From Liquidambar formosana (lineage: Eukaryota > Streptophyta > Magnoliopsida > Saxifragales > Altingiaceae): a stretch of DNA of 64,000 bases. Each line of letters starts with the position of its first letter. Position 1 is the stretch's first letter. The DNA lies in the NCBI GenBank assembly GCA_039720395.1, contig CM077832.1, positions 12,528,966 through 12,592,965 on the forward strand. Reading direction: 5' to 3'. Made by a program: the position numbers and the translations under genes. Below the pieces are notes generated by a model, which was given only the letters and a program-made list of their open reading frames with translations, was not told the origin of the DNA and made no database searches. Positions 34,587 through 44,577 of this stretch are shown here, in pieces.

Positions 34587-35240
34587 ATATGAAAATAGGT
34601 AGTTGGTGCCTTTAAATTCATGTAGCATGTACAAGGGCATCTTTGAGTTGGGAAAAAAAAAGAGACAAACTTATGTATATTTTGAAAAATGTCTTTATAA
34701 TAGCTTCATTTTCTGGCAGTGTTACTGAATTACATTTTGCAACAACAATTTTCAGAAGTTTCGGAAATTTTGTTCAAAATTGTTTGAACACTGGATACGT
34801 TGTGTAGAAGTTATCAATGATAAGAATTTCATAATTTCATAACATTTTGTATGGGCTAGGAACCAAACGAATTGTGGAAATTTTGAAGATTCCCTTATGC
34901 GGACTGATTATCAAGAAGTGTTGAGCACATAGTCCAAGGAGGGCTATGTTGTGTAAAAAGGCCGATTTGGGAATCAAGATAACTAGAAAATCAAATAAGA
35001 AAGTAAACAAGCACAGGCAGGCAGGCACAAACAATTTATATCTTGTGCTTTCTACCCTATGCCCACGAAGACAACGATCGGAAAGTCTTTAATTGTAATT
35101 GCAGAGTTTGTGGCTTCTCAAATTAATCCACCAAAAGCCACACAGTCCACAATCAATCAGAGGCTTAACATGACAACTTTGACACAGAATTTGCCGACAT
35201 AAAAATCATGGAATTTACACTTGCATTTAGATTTTGAGTA
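34587..35240. other. 3' flank of the rhomboid-like gene
   Basis: No gene is seen. The transcript end is probably within the first 250 bp (AT-rich, 'AATGATAAG' and 'TTATAATAG' nearby), but no clear polyadenylation signal could be chosen. Confidence 0.4.
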
Positions 35241-35419
35241 CATTGCCATTCATGAAATTTTGAGTACATTACCGAGGCTTGCTCGAGAATTTATTCAACG
35301 TATCATTATTTGATCAACCAATACATGCTAGTATACAGCTAGGAGCTCCATTTATTTACGTAGTACAAATCATATATAGATAGATGGAATTGAAGAAGCT
35401 CCAATTGAAATGGGAAAAT

Positions 35420-36028
35420 TTAAGCCCTCCTGAACCTAACAGGAAGTGCAGTAGGACCATCCAAGGCCAACAGCCTCTTCCCATCCTCATTCAAAAGACC
35501 CGCAGACCCACACTGAAACCTACAAATGGGACACACATCTGTGGGACACCATGCCACAATGTACGCTTCTCCTTCCCTATTTATCCGAAAATATGCGCCA
35601 TTTTGCGAGTCGCCACCTGTCACGATCAATCTCCGTCCCGTCTCCGCATCCGTCTCGCCGACCCTCCACGCCGTCGACTCGATACATATTGTGGCAGCCG
35701 AAAATTCGACCCTGAAATCCCGTGCCTCTCTAATAACCGTCTCGTCCTCCAAGAAGGGTGTGAAGACGACAGGAAGGCCTGGCGAGGTCAGGTCATCGTC
35801 TAGGCCGACGTACAATGGACACAACGTCCCATTACGATTGAGCAAGGTGAAACCGCCACTGATATCGGTGACATCTGGCAGTATGTAGTACTCGACACCG
35901 CGCTGGAGAGGTTGTCCGGCGGTGTCGAGAATAGGAGGAGGGTTTGAGTCATTGGATGGTGGTTGAGCCAGTGATGTTGTTGCCACCACTAGCCATATGC
36001 ATAAGCACAAAGTTCCAATCACTTTCAT
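35420..36028 (-). CDS. Kunitz (STI-type) protease inhibitor, copy 1
   Basis: A single-exon, 202-residue secreted protein. The start is the ATG at 36,028 (MKVIGTLCLCIW); an upstream GTG is in frame but not a plant start. A signal peptide of about 20-22 residues ends near TTSLA. The Kunitz STI signature follows at the mature N-terminus (ILDTAGQPLQRGVEYYIL), matching the PROSITE pattern with the two tyrosines. Six cysteines remain in the mature part: one in TLCP, one in ATIC and four in the WCPTDVCPICRFQC cluster, enough for the family's disulfides plus one extra. Such proteins block serine or cysteine proteases, often in defence or seed and vascular tissue. The target cannot be read from the sequence. 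Copy 2 lies 3.7 kb away on the same strand. Confidence 0.92.
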   Translation of the reverse strand: MKVIGTLCLCIWLVVATTSLAQPPSNDSNPPPILDTAGQPLQRGVEYYILPDVTDISGGFTLLNRNGTLCPLYVGLDDDLTSPGLPVVFTPFLEDETVIREARDFRVEFSAATICIESTAWRVGETDAETGRRLIVTGGDSQNGAYFRINREGEAYIVAWCPTDVCPICRFQCGSAGLLNEDGKRLLALDGPTALPVRFRRA

Positions 36029-36123
36029 TCTCACTATATGTTCTCAATGCACAAAAAATAGGATATGATGCTAGTGAAAAACAATTTTTGCTGGGTTTGG
36101 GTTCTCTTTGGCCTAGGCCAAGC

Positions 36124-36135
36124 TATTTATTTATA
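36124..36135 (-). promoter_or_regulatory. TATA box of Kunitz copy 1
   Basis: TATAAATAAATA on the minus strand lies about 96 bp before the ATG. The surrounding promoter (to about 36,530) is conserved with copy 2, including 'ACTTGTACCATAAGGCTAG' (read on the plus strand) further upstream. Confidence 0.7.
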
Positions 36136-36530
36136 GGATGGGACATTAGGGCAGCCTAAGAAAAGTCCTAGAGTTACTTGTACCATAAGGCTAGGTTGTA
36201 GTATATACAGCTATTTTAGCCCAACTTTTTCACCCTTAGCCGTCTACCTATCTGGCCAAGGGTCCTATACTACCACGGTATGACGTTACCCTTTGAAAAA
36301 TTGTACGGATTTGGAAAGAGGAAATTTCAAATGACTGATGATCTATTCAAACTTCAAAGCCATGCCATATATGTTCACTTCATTATCCTCAGCCACAATG
36401 TCAATCCATAATATCCATTAGCTTGACATTCTCCAAATTAAGGGTAGACTGCCTTCGCTTTATCTATAACCATCCTCCCCTTCTGTTTGCACGTGTCCCC
36501 ATTGAATGCTTCGTGCAAAAAAAGGAGCTG

Positions 36531-38944
36531 GGTATTTATTGGCATCTATAGCAGAAAGTCCAATATAGAAAAAGCAGGAATGCAGGCCAAGAATAGTACT
36601 GTCAGGGTGGGATTAATCCAACATTCACTAGCACATCAGGACGTTGCTAATATACACGAGTAGGAAAATACATAGAAGAGAAATTGGGAACTAACTTCTG
36701 CCCCATTCCACACAAGGTTGGAAGAGTTTCCAGCCTACTTAATTGACAATTGCCAGTTAACCACTTTGGTAAGATGAACATGAAAAAAGTGACATCACAA
36801 ATGCAAGAGTTGCGGTTTGTGATTGGATGGAGAAGGCTCAATTTCTCCTTTTCCATCCCTTTCAATTGGTGTTAAATATAATAAGAAAATGTCCGCTGAG
36901 TTAGCTCAACAAGGTTGGATTGTTCTTGTTACTGAATTAACCTAAATGATCTCAATGGATAACTTTTTAAACTTCTAATGCAAAACGTCCAAAAAGTAAT
37001 CCAACGGTGCGGATCATCTCAACATGGTGTTGAGTTTTAGAATTTAACACCGAATCCAAAATCAATTTACAATCGATTGAGTCGATTCCTCATTCACCAC
37101 CAAAGGTTGTGGTCTAGTGGTAAAATGTGTAAGAGGCTTGGTGGTTAAGGATTCAAGTCTTAGGGATTGTAGCATGACTTGATCGAATTTGTCCTTTGAT
37201 GATCCAACTCATACATTGAAGCTGTTAATTTTTAGTAGGGCTGAAGTCAGGTTATGACTCAATCAACTTGAGGAAGTATCTGCAATTTCCCTACTTTGTG
37301 AGCCCGTCTAAGCCCCTCTTGTCATTGGTTTCTCAACCAGTAAGGAAGCTACTATGATCACATCCAAATAGAGTCACCACAACAATTACCCCCTTTCTAT
37401 GAAAGCAACAAACAAACACATAAATAGACAGTTCTCCCACTCGTTTATTTTTCATATACTTATTTGAAATTGGTTTGACGAATTATTGAAGGAAAAATCA
37501 ACATGCAATTGGTTAATTAACTAGAAAGAGTGTAAATGGTAAGGGATTGGGTTTCTAAAATGGACCATGAGCAAATTAAGTAGTTCGTTATGTTGGGTTT
37601 TGATTAAATTTCTTGGAAGTATTTCTACGGAAGCGGATGTAAATTCGGTGTTAATAGAAATATCAATAGTATACTCTGTTAATGAGAATGTCCACGTCCT
37701 GCCTGCAAAGCTTCCTTCTTTTGTTTTTCTTTGTTTTCGTTTTTTTTTTATCCTTAAGGTGGGTTGGTGCGTTAGATCAAGCATCGCCTAAAGAGGTAGC
37801 AAAGTATAATTTGCTATCCTCTCTAAAATTGGGAGCTCCAAAAGGGGTAGCAGCCTGGCCTCAATATTTTATTATTGTTACATATATTTTAAGACCGTTC
37901 GAACAAATAACAAACGTGATTATTATTAAAATAATATATTTTAATAATAAAAAATATGTTTAATGTAATCTTTAGGTCATCTAAAACTAACTTTTGGTCA
38001 TTTGAAATTTTCAAAGAGGTGAAAATAGTCTAACACTTTTGTTCGTCTAAAAGTTCTAATTTTTAGAAAAAGGAAGTTTTTGCAATACGAGTCTAATGAC
38101 TGGGCATTTTTGACCAAATGCCTTTTGATTCTATTTGAGAATCAAATTAAGTCTAATTAAACATTACCAAGTGTATGAAGTTGATTATAGCCTTCTGAAA
38201 GTTTTGATCTGCTCTCACCTTCCTCCCATTTTGAAATTGACTTTTGATTTGAGTTTTTTTATAAATGACAGAGATGCGATGGTAATAGTGACAGATATTT
38301 TTGGCTTTCTCCAGCGACGGGTTCCTTGGCAATGGATGGTAGGTTAGTTATCGGGTTTTCTTGTTGATGATTGTTGGGGATTAATTGTTGCAATCAGATG
38401 TGGGATTTCCAAGTGAGGTTCCAATTTCTTAATCAAGTATAAGATTTGTTGCCTTCTCTCGATCTACTCTTCCAGATTTGAAGAGAGGGAAAGTGGTAGC
38501 AAAAAAAAAATTGTACTTTGCTACCTCTGTTGAAGCTGGTTAAAGGGGAGAGAGATAGCAAAGCTAACTTTGCTAGCTCTGTTGAAGATGCTTTTAGAAA
38601 ATCATTGAACCAAATTAAGTCGTCACAGAAGAGGGAGGATTACAGCAGCAAGAAGAATTAGAGTAAAAGTTACCTATTTGTGACAACGTTGAATAAAATC
38701 ACAAACTCATAGAGATCGAGTGTGATGGGAATAGAGTTTTGCATGTAATTTTGGGAAACTTTTATACTTGCAATACTACCACCCCCAACCCATCATTACC
38801 ATCATCCGGTATCATCAAGCCTTACCTACCACCACCATCATGATCGAGTTAAATCCTCACGGGCTAAATTGTTTAGCCCAACAAAACTATTTGGATTTTA
38901 AAGAAGAGACAATTAATGATGTGGTTGCATATATGTCATTGGTG
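36531..38944. other. Spacer between the Kunitz genes, with a SINE-like piece
   Basis: No protein gene is recognised. A tRNA-like element lies at 37,100-37,330. Blocks resembling 'TAGCAAAG..A.CTTTGCTA' recur at 37,796-37,820, 38,495-38,540 and 38,556-38,585, in both orientations. They suggest remnants of an inverted-repeat element spanning roughly 37,780-38,600, but its ends were not resolved. Confidence 0.45.
37100..37330 (+). mobile_element. tRNA-derived SINE-like sequence
   Basis: TGGTCTAGTGG at 37,110-37,120 fits the RNA polymerase III A box. GGATTCAAGTC about 40 bp downstream approximates the B box. The stretch looks like the head of a tRNA-derived SINE. A tRNA cloverleaf cannot be completed, so a functional tRNA is excluded. 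The 3' end is uncertain. Confidence 0.5.
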
Positions 38945-39162
38945 AAATGAAGTCATTGTCATTCATGAAATTTGAGTACATAATCGAGGCTCTTCCTCGT
39001 GAAGCATAGACATTACATGCTTGAGATTTATTCAATACATCATTATTCAATCAACCAATTCATCTTAGTATATATATAGCTAAGGAGCTAGCTCCATTTA
39101 TTTACGTAGAATACATAGAGATATATAGATTGCAGACGCTCCAATTGAAATGGGAATTAAGT

Positions 39163-39771
39163 TTAAGCCCTCCTGAAGCTGACAGGAAGTGCCACAGGAC
39201 CATCCAAGGCCAACAACACGTTGTCATCCTCAATCAAGATACCAGCAGACCCACACTGAAACCTACAAATGGGACACACATCTGTGGGACACCATGCCAC
39301 ATTGTACACTCCTCCTTCCCTATTTATCCGAAAATATCCTCCGTATTGCGACTGGCCACCCGTTACGATCAATCTCCGTCCCGTCTCCGCATCCGTCTCG
39401 CCAACCCTCCACGCCAACGACGAGACACATATCGACACCGCCGAGAATTGGACAGTGAAATCCCGTGACTCTCTAATAACTGTCTCGTCGGCAAGGAAGG
39501 GTGTGAAGACGACAGGAAAGCCTGGCGATGTCGGGTCATCGTCTAGGCCGACGTACGGCGGGCATGACGTCCCGTTACGAGTGACCAAGCTGACACCGCC
39601 GCCGATGTCAGTGACACCTGCAATTATGTAGTACTCGACGCCGCGCTGAAGAGGCTGTCCGTCGGTGTCAAGAATAGGAGGAGGGCTTGAGTCATTGGAT
39701 GGTGGTTGAGCCAATGATGTTGTGGCCACCACTAGCCATATGACTAAGCACAAAGTTCCAATCAATTTCAT
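39163..39771 (-). CDS. Kunitz (STI-type) protease inhibitor, copy 2
   Basis: A single-exon, 202-residue secreted protein starting at the ATG at 39,771 (MKLIGTLCLVIW). It has a signal peptide and the signature ILDTDGQPLQRGVEYYII. The cysteine pattern matches copy 1 (TSCP, SICV and the WCPTDVCPICRFQC cluster). Differences from copy 1 are concentrated in the middle of the protein, for example LLNRNGTLCPLY against LVTRNGTSCPPY and NSTAW-type against SSLAW-type segments. Inhibitory loops of this family lie in such exposed regions, so altered target range is possible. No stop or frameshift is present in either copy. Confidence 0.92.
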   Translation of the reverse strand: MKLIGTLCLVIWLVVATTSLAQPPSNDSSPPPILDTDGQPLQRGVEYYIIAGVTDIGGGVSLVTRNGTSCPPYVGLDDDPTSPGFPVVFTPFLADETVIRESRDFTVQFSAVSICVSSLAWRVGETDAETGRRLIVTGGQSQYGGYFRINREGGVYNVAWCPTDVCPICRFQCGSAGILIEDDNVLLALDGPVALPVSFRRA

Positions 39772-39871
39772 TCTCACTGTATATTCTCAAACTGCACAAA
39801 AGTATGGTATGATGCTAGTGAAAAACAATTTTCGGTGGGTTTGGGTTCTCTTTGGCCTTGGCAATTGAAGC

Positions 39872-39879
39872 TATTTATA
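39872..39879 (-). promoter_or_regulatory. TATA box of Kunitz copy 2
   Basis: TATAAATA on the minus strand lies about 100 bp before the ATG, at the position equivalent to the copy 1 box. Confidence 0.7.
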
Positions 39880-40245
39880 GGTTGGGATTTGAGGGCGGCC
39901 CAAGGAAAAGTCCTTGAGTAATTACTTGTACCATAAGGCTAGATTGTGGTATATCCAGCCGTGATAGCCGCATTTTCTCACCCTTAGCCATCTATCTAAT
40001 TCTAATCAATGGTCCTATATGTACCACGGTACCCGTTGAAAAATTGTACCATTTTGGAAAACTTCAAAGCCATATATATGCACTTCATTATCCAGCCACA
40101 ATGTCAACCCATATGCTTGACATTCTCCAAATTAAGGGTAGACTGCCTCACTTTATCCATAACTATCCCTCCTCCTGTTTACACGTGTCCCCATTGAATG
40201 CTTGGTGCGAAAAAAAAGGAGCTAGGTATTTATTGTCATTTTACG

Positions 40246-41095
40246 ACTAAGTGAAAACCCATCAATTCACTTATCCAAAAAGGGCAATTAAAGCCCATCA
40301 ATTGGGTTGGCGGATTTTGACTGAAACTGATAATTACTGGGTCAAATATCTTGAAAGGTCCAATTTCTTTGATGCTAGAGTGGGGAAATAACTCTTCCTT
40401 TGCGTGGAGATCTTAAATACAGAAGAATTTTACTTGATATGGGTTTGAGATGGATAATTTGGTGATGGCAATACTATCTTATTTTTGAAAGGATAATTGT
40501 TTGCGTGGAGATCTATCTTGAATAGTAGAGATGTACTCTTATAGGATAATCCGCTTTTTGAATTTGTTCCCTTGTAACGTTCCACCTTTATCATTGGCAT
40601 GATATTGTCCGTTTTGAATTACTTCTCATAGTTTTAAGAATCGTCATATTAATTTGAGAGCAAAGAATATTGATATAGTATAAACATTTTTTCTAGTAAG
40701 GCGATGTGAGGCCCAGGATAAATATTACATTCTACTAATCATAAACACCTTATTGACTAATCTAATAAATTAAAGTGTGCCAATTTATTGATTTTAGAAC
40801 TTGATCTCAGAAACTAGATAGTGTCACCAATTTCTCACCATCTCATGCTTTACGTCTCCTTCAATTCCGTTGATATCTTCTTTTGAAGAACGTGCTGCCA
40901 AGATTAAAAATTGAAACAAAAGCGTACAAAATTTAGTAATAATAAATTTTAATAATGATGATAAAAGGGCGTGGGTGCAGAAGATGTACGTGCAAAGGGG
41001 TGTTTCTCCAGAAAAAGCGTGGGGACTGGGGGTGGGTACCTATGCTGAGATTGGTGAGATTGGGTGGGTTTCCACATTATCTGGGCCAGCCCTAA
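40246..41095. other. Spacer, nothing recognised
   Basis: No open frame, RNA gene or repeat could be supported here. Confidence 0.45.
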
Positions 41096-41511
41096 GGTTA
41101 TGTATGGATTGAGAGAAATAGAGAGAAGAGAAAAGAAAATGATTTTCTTCCCATTTCTCTTGTTTGGATTGTTAATTTAGGAGAAAATATAAACGAAATG
41201 GGGAGAAATTGAGAGAAAATAGATCCGTTTACCTTTCTCTCCAAATTGGAGAGATTTAGAGAGAAATAAAGAGAAAAGTAATAAGTTAGTGATGAAATAA
41301 CAAATATATCCCTTCATAACTTCAGTTTAATATATAAAAAAGGGTAATAATGTAATTATGATTACTTTCTCTCATTTTCTCTTCATTAATAAAGTCTGAC
41401 TAACCAAATAGGATGGAGAGAAAGTTACTTTCTCTTCTCTTCTCTCTCTTCCCTTCTCTTTTTTTTCTCTTCTTTTCTCTTCTCTCCATTTCTCCCAATC
41501 CATACACAGCC
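41096..41511. mobile_element. PIF/Harbinger-type (Tourist-like) MITE, 416 bp, TAA duplication
   Basis: The inverted ends are GGTTATGTATGGATTGAGAG and the complement of its far end, GGCTGTGTATGGATTGGGAG, continuing into purine-rich and pyrimidine-rich arms ('AGAGAAGAGAAAAGA'). TAA flanks both sides (41,093-41,095 and 41,512-41,514). A 3-bp TAA/TTA duplication with ends starting GG is typical of this superfamily. Confidence 0.85.
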
Positions 41512-41593
41512 TAAAGCTTTGATTGACAACTTGAAGTTACGCTTAGTCGCTTACCCATCCTAATGGGCTTTACTCAGTTGGGCCCGGACTTGG

Positions 41594-42028
41594 ACAAGGG
41601 CGGCTATTCTCAACTTTATTTGTAAACCCCATGTCTCCACTTTTCAAGATTTTATAAAAAATATAAAAGGTTTATATGAAAATTGATTGAGTTATCTATC
41701 AGAAAACATCATTTTGAACAACTTTGTAAAATAAAGCTTTTCCAAAATCTATCGTTTAAGTGGACTTTTGGCCTTTTATAATTTTCGTTTTTGTAAAAAT
41801 GAAATACATAATATAAATGGTCAAAAAGTCCTTCTTAAACGATAGATTTTGAAAAAAAATTTCTTTTACAAAGTTGTTCAAAATAATATTTTCTAATGGA
41901 CTATTAAGATAATTTTCATTAAAACCTTTTATATTTTTCATAAAATCTTTACAATGAAAAAAAAAAAAATTTTTTTAAAAAAAAGGTTTATAAATAAAGT
42001 TGTGGGGTTGTAATAGCCGCCTTCCTCC
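41594..42028. mobile_element. Third copy of the Mutator-type MITE family
   Basis: The sequence matches the elements at 9,283 and 9,709: 'GGCGGCTATT' near the start, 'AAAACATCATTTTGAACAAC', 'CCAAAATCTATCGTTTAAG', a centre of inverted symmetry, and 'GTTGTAATAGCCGCC' at the end. A clear 9-bp duplication could not be read, so the ends are approximate. A poly-A stretch near 41,958-41,990 has expanded. Confidence 0.8.
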
Positions 42029-42888
42029 AAAATTTATTATGGGTTTGGTTGGGTCATGCACGTGGAAACCCAGAGGCAAATTAAGTTGATTTGACATACT
42101 TACCGTTTGCCTATATGTCAGAGTAAATTACATTGATCTTTCTTGCAGTTTGTCAATCCATCATTAGTTAATAGATTAGTTGGATTGAATACACCCCTAT
42201 ATCAATCACGAATTTTGTCAAAAAAAGGTATTTACCCATAGTGGAAGTGGGATCACATCTTATGGTGTTAGGATGTTTTGCTCCTATTTCTCATATATTC
42301 TTGTGGAATTCTTTACTCTTTTTGTTCAAAAAATTCAGACTATTTTTAGATTGTGCAAATCTTTTAAATAGTAACAAATGAAATCCTGCACTGTTTTCTA
42401 AAGTCAATTCGAAACTAAGTCTTTTTGGCACTAACAATAACAATCGTGCCTTACATTTTCAATTTTATCTTTGCCTTCCATATTTTGGTGTATACATCCA
42501 ACACGTATATAATAGTTGCCATAGTTGGTTTGCCAAGGACTTCATAGGGGCGATGTTGCAATCATGGATAGGTTAATGAAATCCTGCACATATTTTGTCC
42601 ATTAAACCTTCGACCTCGATTTTTTGGTCATCAAACAATGTTTTTTGTCAGAAATTTCCATCAACTTTAACCTACTTGTCTCTATTTTGACCTAATTTGA
42701 TTAAACCTCAACTCTATCGATCATAAGTGGTAAACAAAAATTTGAATGACATCACCACGTTTCATCCCTTGTAATGGGGTTGGGTCAAAGTTGGGTTATG
42801 GGGTTGGTGCATCTATCCTGCCCCTTTGCATACTTTGGCCATGTTAGCCTTAAAAAAATTTACATTGGAAAATATTGGGTCATACTTA

Positions 42889-43122
42889 GCTCATGTTTGT
42901 TTGGTTGGAATGGAATGGGTAAGAATGGAATCTCATTCCATGTTCAAAATAGTCTAGAATGAAATGAGATTAAGATAAATATTATAAAATAAATATCATT
43001 ATAATTTACTACTACTGTTTGATTCCATTCCCATTTAATTACCTTATCCAAACATGTTGTTCGGAATGAATCGGAATGAGATTCTATTCCATCCATTCCA
43101 TTCCAACCAAACAAACATGGCA
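42889..43122. mobile_element. PIF/Harbinger-type MITE, 234 bp, TTA duplication
   Basis: Inverted ends of about 28 bp contain ATGTTTGTTTGGTTGGAATG. TTA lies at 42,886-42,888 and 43,123-43,125. Internal 'GGAATGAGATT' blocks continue the fold-back. It has no coding capacity. Confidence 0.8.
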
Positions 43123-43125
43123 TTA

Positions 43126-44388
43126 GTGTCTTATCATTAAAAGATCCAACTTATTTAAATTAAGGTTTTGACCATATGAAAAAGAGGATAGATCTCCAAT
43201 ATTCTCCATCCCCTCTTAGCTACAGCCTGCTTTACTCATTTTGAAACCATGTGCCCAAATTTGTTCATTATAGACAGTCCATCGCCAAGAATCAGGACAA
43301 AAATCATTTGATGCCCTACATGGATCACTAGCTGCTTAATTAGTAAATGATTAGTATAAAATTTCACCAAAAAATTTCTATTAATTTGATCAAATTGTTC
43401 TATCAACGTCAACCTATTCAGGTCTAATATGACATTGACTGAACTTTTATGGAGTAGTAAAACTGACTCAATATAATAAATTTGGTGTCAAAATAACTCG
43501 GATTAACATATCAAAACCCAGCGCAATAGAACAGGTAAATAGCTAACTCGGATTAAAATATCAAAAAATACTCCCATTGAGATCATTTCAACAATTTTTT
43601 TATCTTTAAATCAAAGCCGTTCATTTTCTTTATTATGCGGAAACATCGAAATCCCTTTAACCCCGTAAGATGTTTAAGGTTTTTTGACCCAACAAGAATT
43701 CAAACTCGACTGGGCAGCCCTAACTCATTTTAGAAACAATCCATCCATTGACATTCTGGGAAGCAATACAAGATTCATTTGATGCCCTACATCGGTGTTT
43801 AATCAGTAAATAATATTCTTCTTGTTTTGTTGATTTTTATTGACGAAATTGTTATTTTTTTATATATCCACTAGGGTAGCATAGATGACAAAAATATTAG
43901 GACTCATAAATTATGAATAAGTTCAAAGTTTGAGTTTCTGTCTTTTCATTTTTGGATATATGAACTTAGGAATAATTTGTGTATCACGAAAAAATTAGTT
44001 TGGATCTAATAATTTAATGATTTAAGGTAACTCGTTTAACAAAATAAAAATCATTAAATAATACTCACAAATTAAACTGAGAAAATGGCAACAGAAGAAG
44101 AAAAAGCCGAACCCTGGAGGTTGTTGGTTATGTCAGTTAATCTGTTTGCTACCGCTCTCTTATGTATCCGATGAGTCCAAACATTTTTCTGAAGCCACCA
44201 CGTCGAAAAGCACTCATCCTTCAACAGACACCTGTATGGTGAACCCCCTCAGAAAGAAACCACGTGACCAAAACCTTTTCATCAATTTCAAAGGCCAGCC
44301 TCCAAAAATTTTTCTCTCTCTCTCTGTGTCTCTCTCTATTTCTCTCTAATTTCTCTGTAGCTTGAACTGGAGCTGAGCTTGAGTTTTG
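43126..44388. other. Spacer and 5' region of the AWPM-19 gene
   Basis: Mostly AT-rich sequence, with 'TTGATGCCCTACAT' repeated at 43,308 and 43,778. The last 200 bp is pyrimidine-rich leader-type sequence, including a CT-rich run at 44,311-44,349, just before the start codon. Confidence 0.45.
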
Positions 44389-44528
44389 ATGATGGCGGTT
44401 GGAAGGGATAGTAAAGAGTTGACGGGTATTCTTTTAGCAGTGAACTTGGTGATACATCTGATCATAGTTGGACTAGCTGGATGGTCTCTTGACAAATATA
44501 TCAATGGTCAGCAAAATCACCCGCGTAG

Positions 44529-44577
<49 letters not shown>

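Larger units (their letters stand above)
35240..36530 (-). repeat. Tandem duplication unit 1 (Kunitz gene with flanks)
   Basis: This unit corresponds to 38,945-40,245. Similarity covers the 3' flank ('TCCATTTATTTACGTAG'), the whole coding region and about 500 bp of promoter ('CCCCATTGAATGCTT.GTGC' at the far end). It therefore arose by duplication of a complete gene with its promoter. Confidence 0.8.
38945..40245 (-). repeat. Tandem duplication unit 2 (Kunitz gene with flanks)
   Basis: This is the counterpart of 35,240-36,530, in the same orientation. Small indels separate the units in the promoter and 3' flank, while the coding regions have identical length. Confidence 0.8.

Noticed and set aside
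35526..35888. 120-codon plus-strand ORF antisense to Kunitz copy 1, matched by 39,269-39,631 antisense to copy 2
   Set aside because: Conservation of the opposite-strand frame follows from the duplicated coding sequence. The peptides have no protein-family features, and both lie wholly within the real genes.
37100..37180. A tRNA gene suggested by A- and B-box-like words
   Set aside because: No acceptor or anticodon stem can be formed around them, so it is called a SINE-like sequence.
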